Assembly: GCA_937858455.1 (NCBI GenBank)
Contig: CALLYN010000136.1
Span: forward strand, 1 to 5,499
DNA from: an uncultured Kouleothrix sp.
GTDB lineage: Bacteria; Chloroflexota; Chloroflexia; Chloroflexales; Roseiflexaceae
DNA length: 5,499 nucleotides
Direction: 5' to 3'
A program made the position numbers and the translations under genes. Shown piece by piece: positions 5,422 through 5,499 of this stretch; position 1 is the stretch's first letter, and each line of letters opens with the position of its first letter. The notes under the pieces are model-generated. The model was not told where the DNA came from. It was given only the letters and a program-made list of their open reading frames with translations, and did no database searches.

Positions 5422-5481
5422 ATGAGCGCACTGAGCGCGTATAACTTGCCGTTCGCTCATTTATCAAGGTGGTTGTGCTGA
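5422..5481 (+). CDS. Candidate 19-aa leader peptide
   Basis: ATG 5422 to TGA 5479-5481 encodes MSALSAYNLPFAHLSRWLC. AGGGG ends seven bases before the ATG, and the ORF begins about 40 bases after the predicted transcription start. Its TGA either abuts ATG 5482 or overlaps a GTG start at 5475, so translation of the next gene could be coupled to it. A single Trp and a terminal Cys are not enough to call an amino-acid attenuator. It may simply be a chance ORF in the leader. Confidence 0.35.
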   Translation: MSALSAYNLPFAHLSRWLC

Positions 5482-5499
5482 ATGTGTACCGAGACGGCT
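5475..5499 (+). CDS. Start of a gene cut by the right edge (start uncertain)
   Basis: The promoter at 5345-5373 and a Shine-Dalgarno-like AAGGTGG (5466-5472) point to a gene starting here. Two starts compete. GTG 5475 lies five bases after AAGG and gives MLNVYRDG, with mostly G/C-ending codons. ATG 5482 lies nine bases after the full motif and gives MCTETA. Too little is visible to name a product. Confidence 0.35.

Noticed and set aside
5056..5460. 134-codon minus-strand ORF across the rph upstream region
   Set aside because: Its 5' part runs through both divergent promoters, including the TTGACG/TATAAT element, so it would start before its own promoter. Only its last 42 codons could be transcribed, and these have no RBS.

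Overview
The window is GC-rich bacterial DNA with a compact gene layout. It holds four complete protein genes, one gene cut by the left edge, at least one convincing small ORF, and the start of a further transcription unit at the right edge. The mix suggests a Chloroflexota-type bacterium: a Ugp-like lipoprotein with an Ala/Pro/Thr-rich linker, a Bacillus-type Xpt, RNase PH and TPR proteins, with promoters close to the SigA consensus. That assignment is inference from style and was not tested by a search.

Layout. At 1-1407 (+) lies the 3' part of a family-1 extracellular solute-binding protein that closely resembles the glycerol-3-phosphate binder UgpB. At 1412-1513 (-), tail to tail with it, is a 33-codon ORF ending in a CxxH-x7-CxxC metal-site pattern. 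A perfect 22-bp inverted repeat at 1594-1639 follows the stop of xpt (1659-2273, -), a xanthine phosphoribosyltransferase. Divergent from xpt is a 77-aa protein of unknown function (2387-2620, +), whose GTG start overlaps a minimal AUG-UGA. It is followed by a good intrinsic terminator and a second long hairpin with the same GGCGAAGCC apex. A TPR protein with an unrecognised C-terminal half (2957-4213, -) follows rph (4299-5030, -), with a perfect extended -10 box sitting on the rph stop codon. Upstream of rph, a near-consensus promoter on the minus strand (5285-5313) implies a leader of about 250 nt. A divergent plus-strand promoter (5345-5373) feeds a 19-codon leader ORF whose TGA abuts or overlaps the start of the gene leaving the window.

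Functionally the genes are mostly unconnected: carbon/phosphate-ester uptake (ugpB-like), purine salvage (xpt), tRNA 3'-end trimming (rph) and two orphans. I see no CRISPR array, phage, transposon, toxin-antitoxin or defence operon. The most unusual items are the Cys/His microprotein, the AUG-UGA at the start of the 77-aa gene, the paired hairpins, the long rph leader, and the leader ORF at the right edge.
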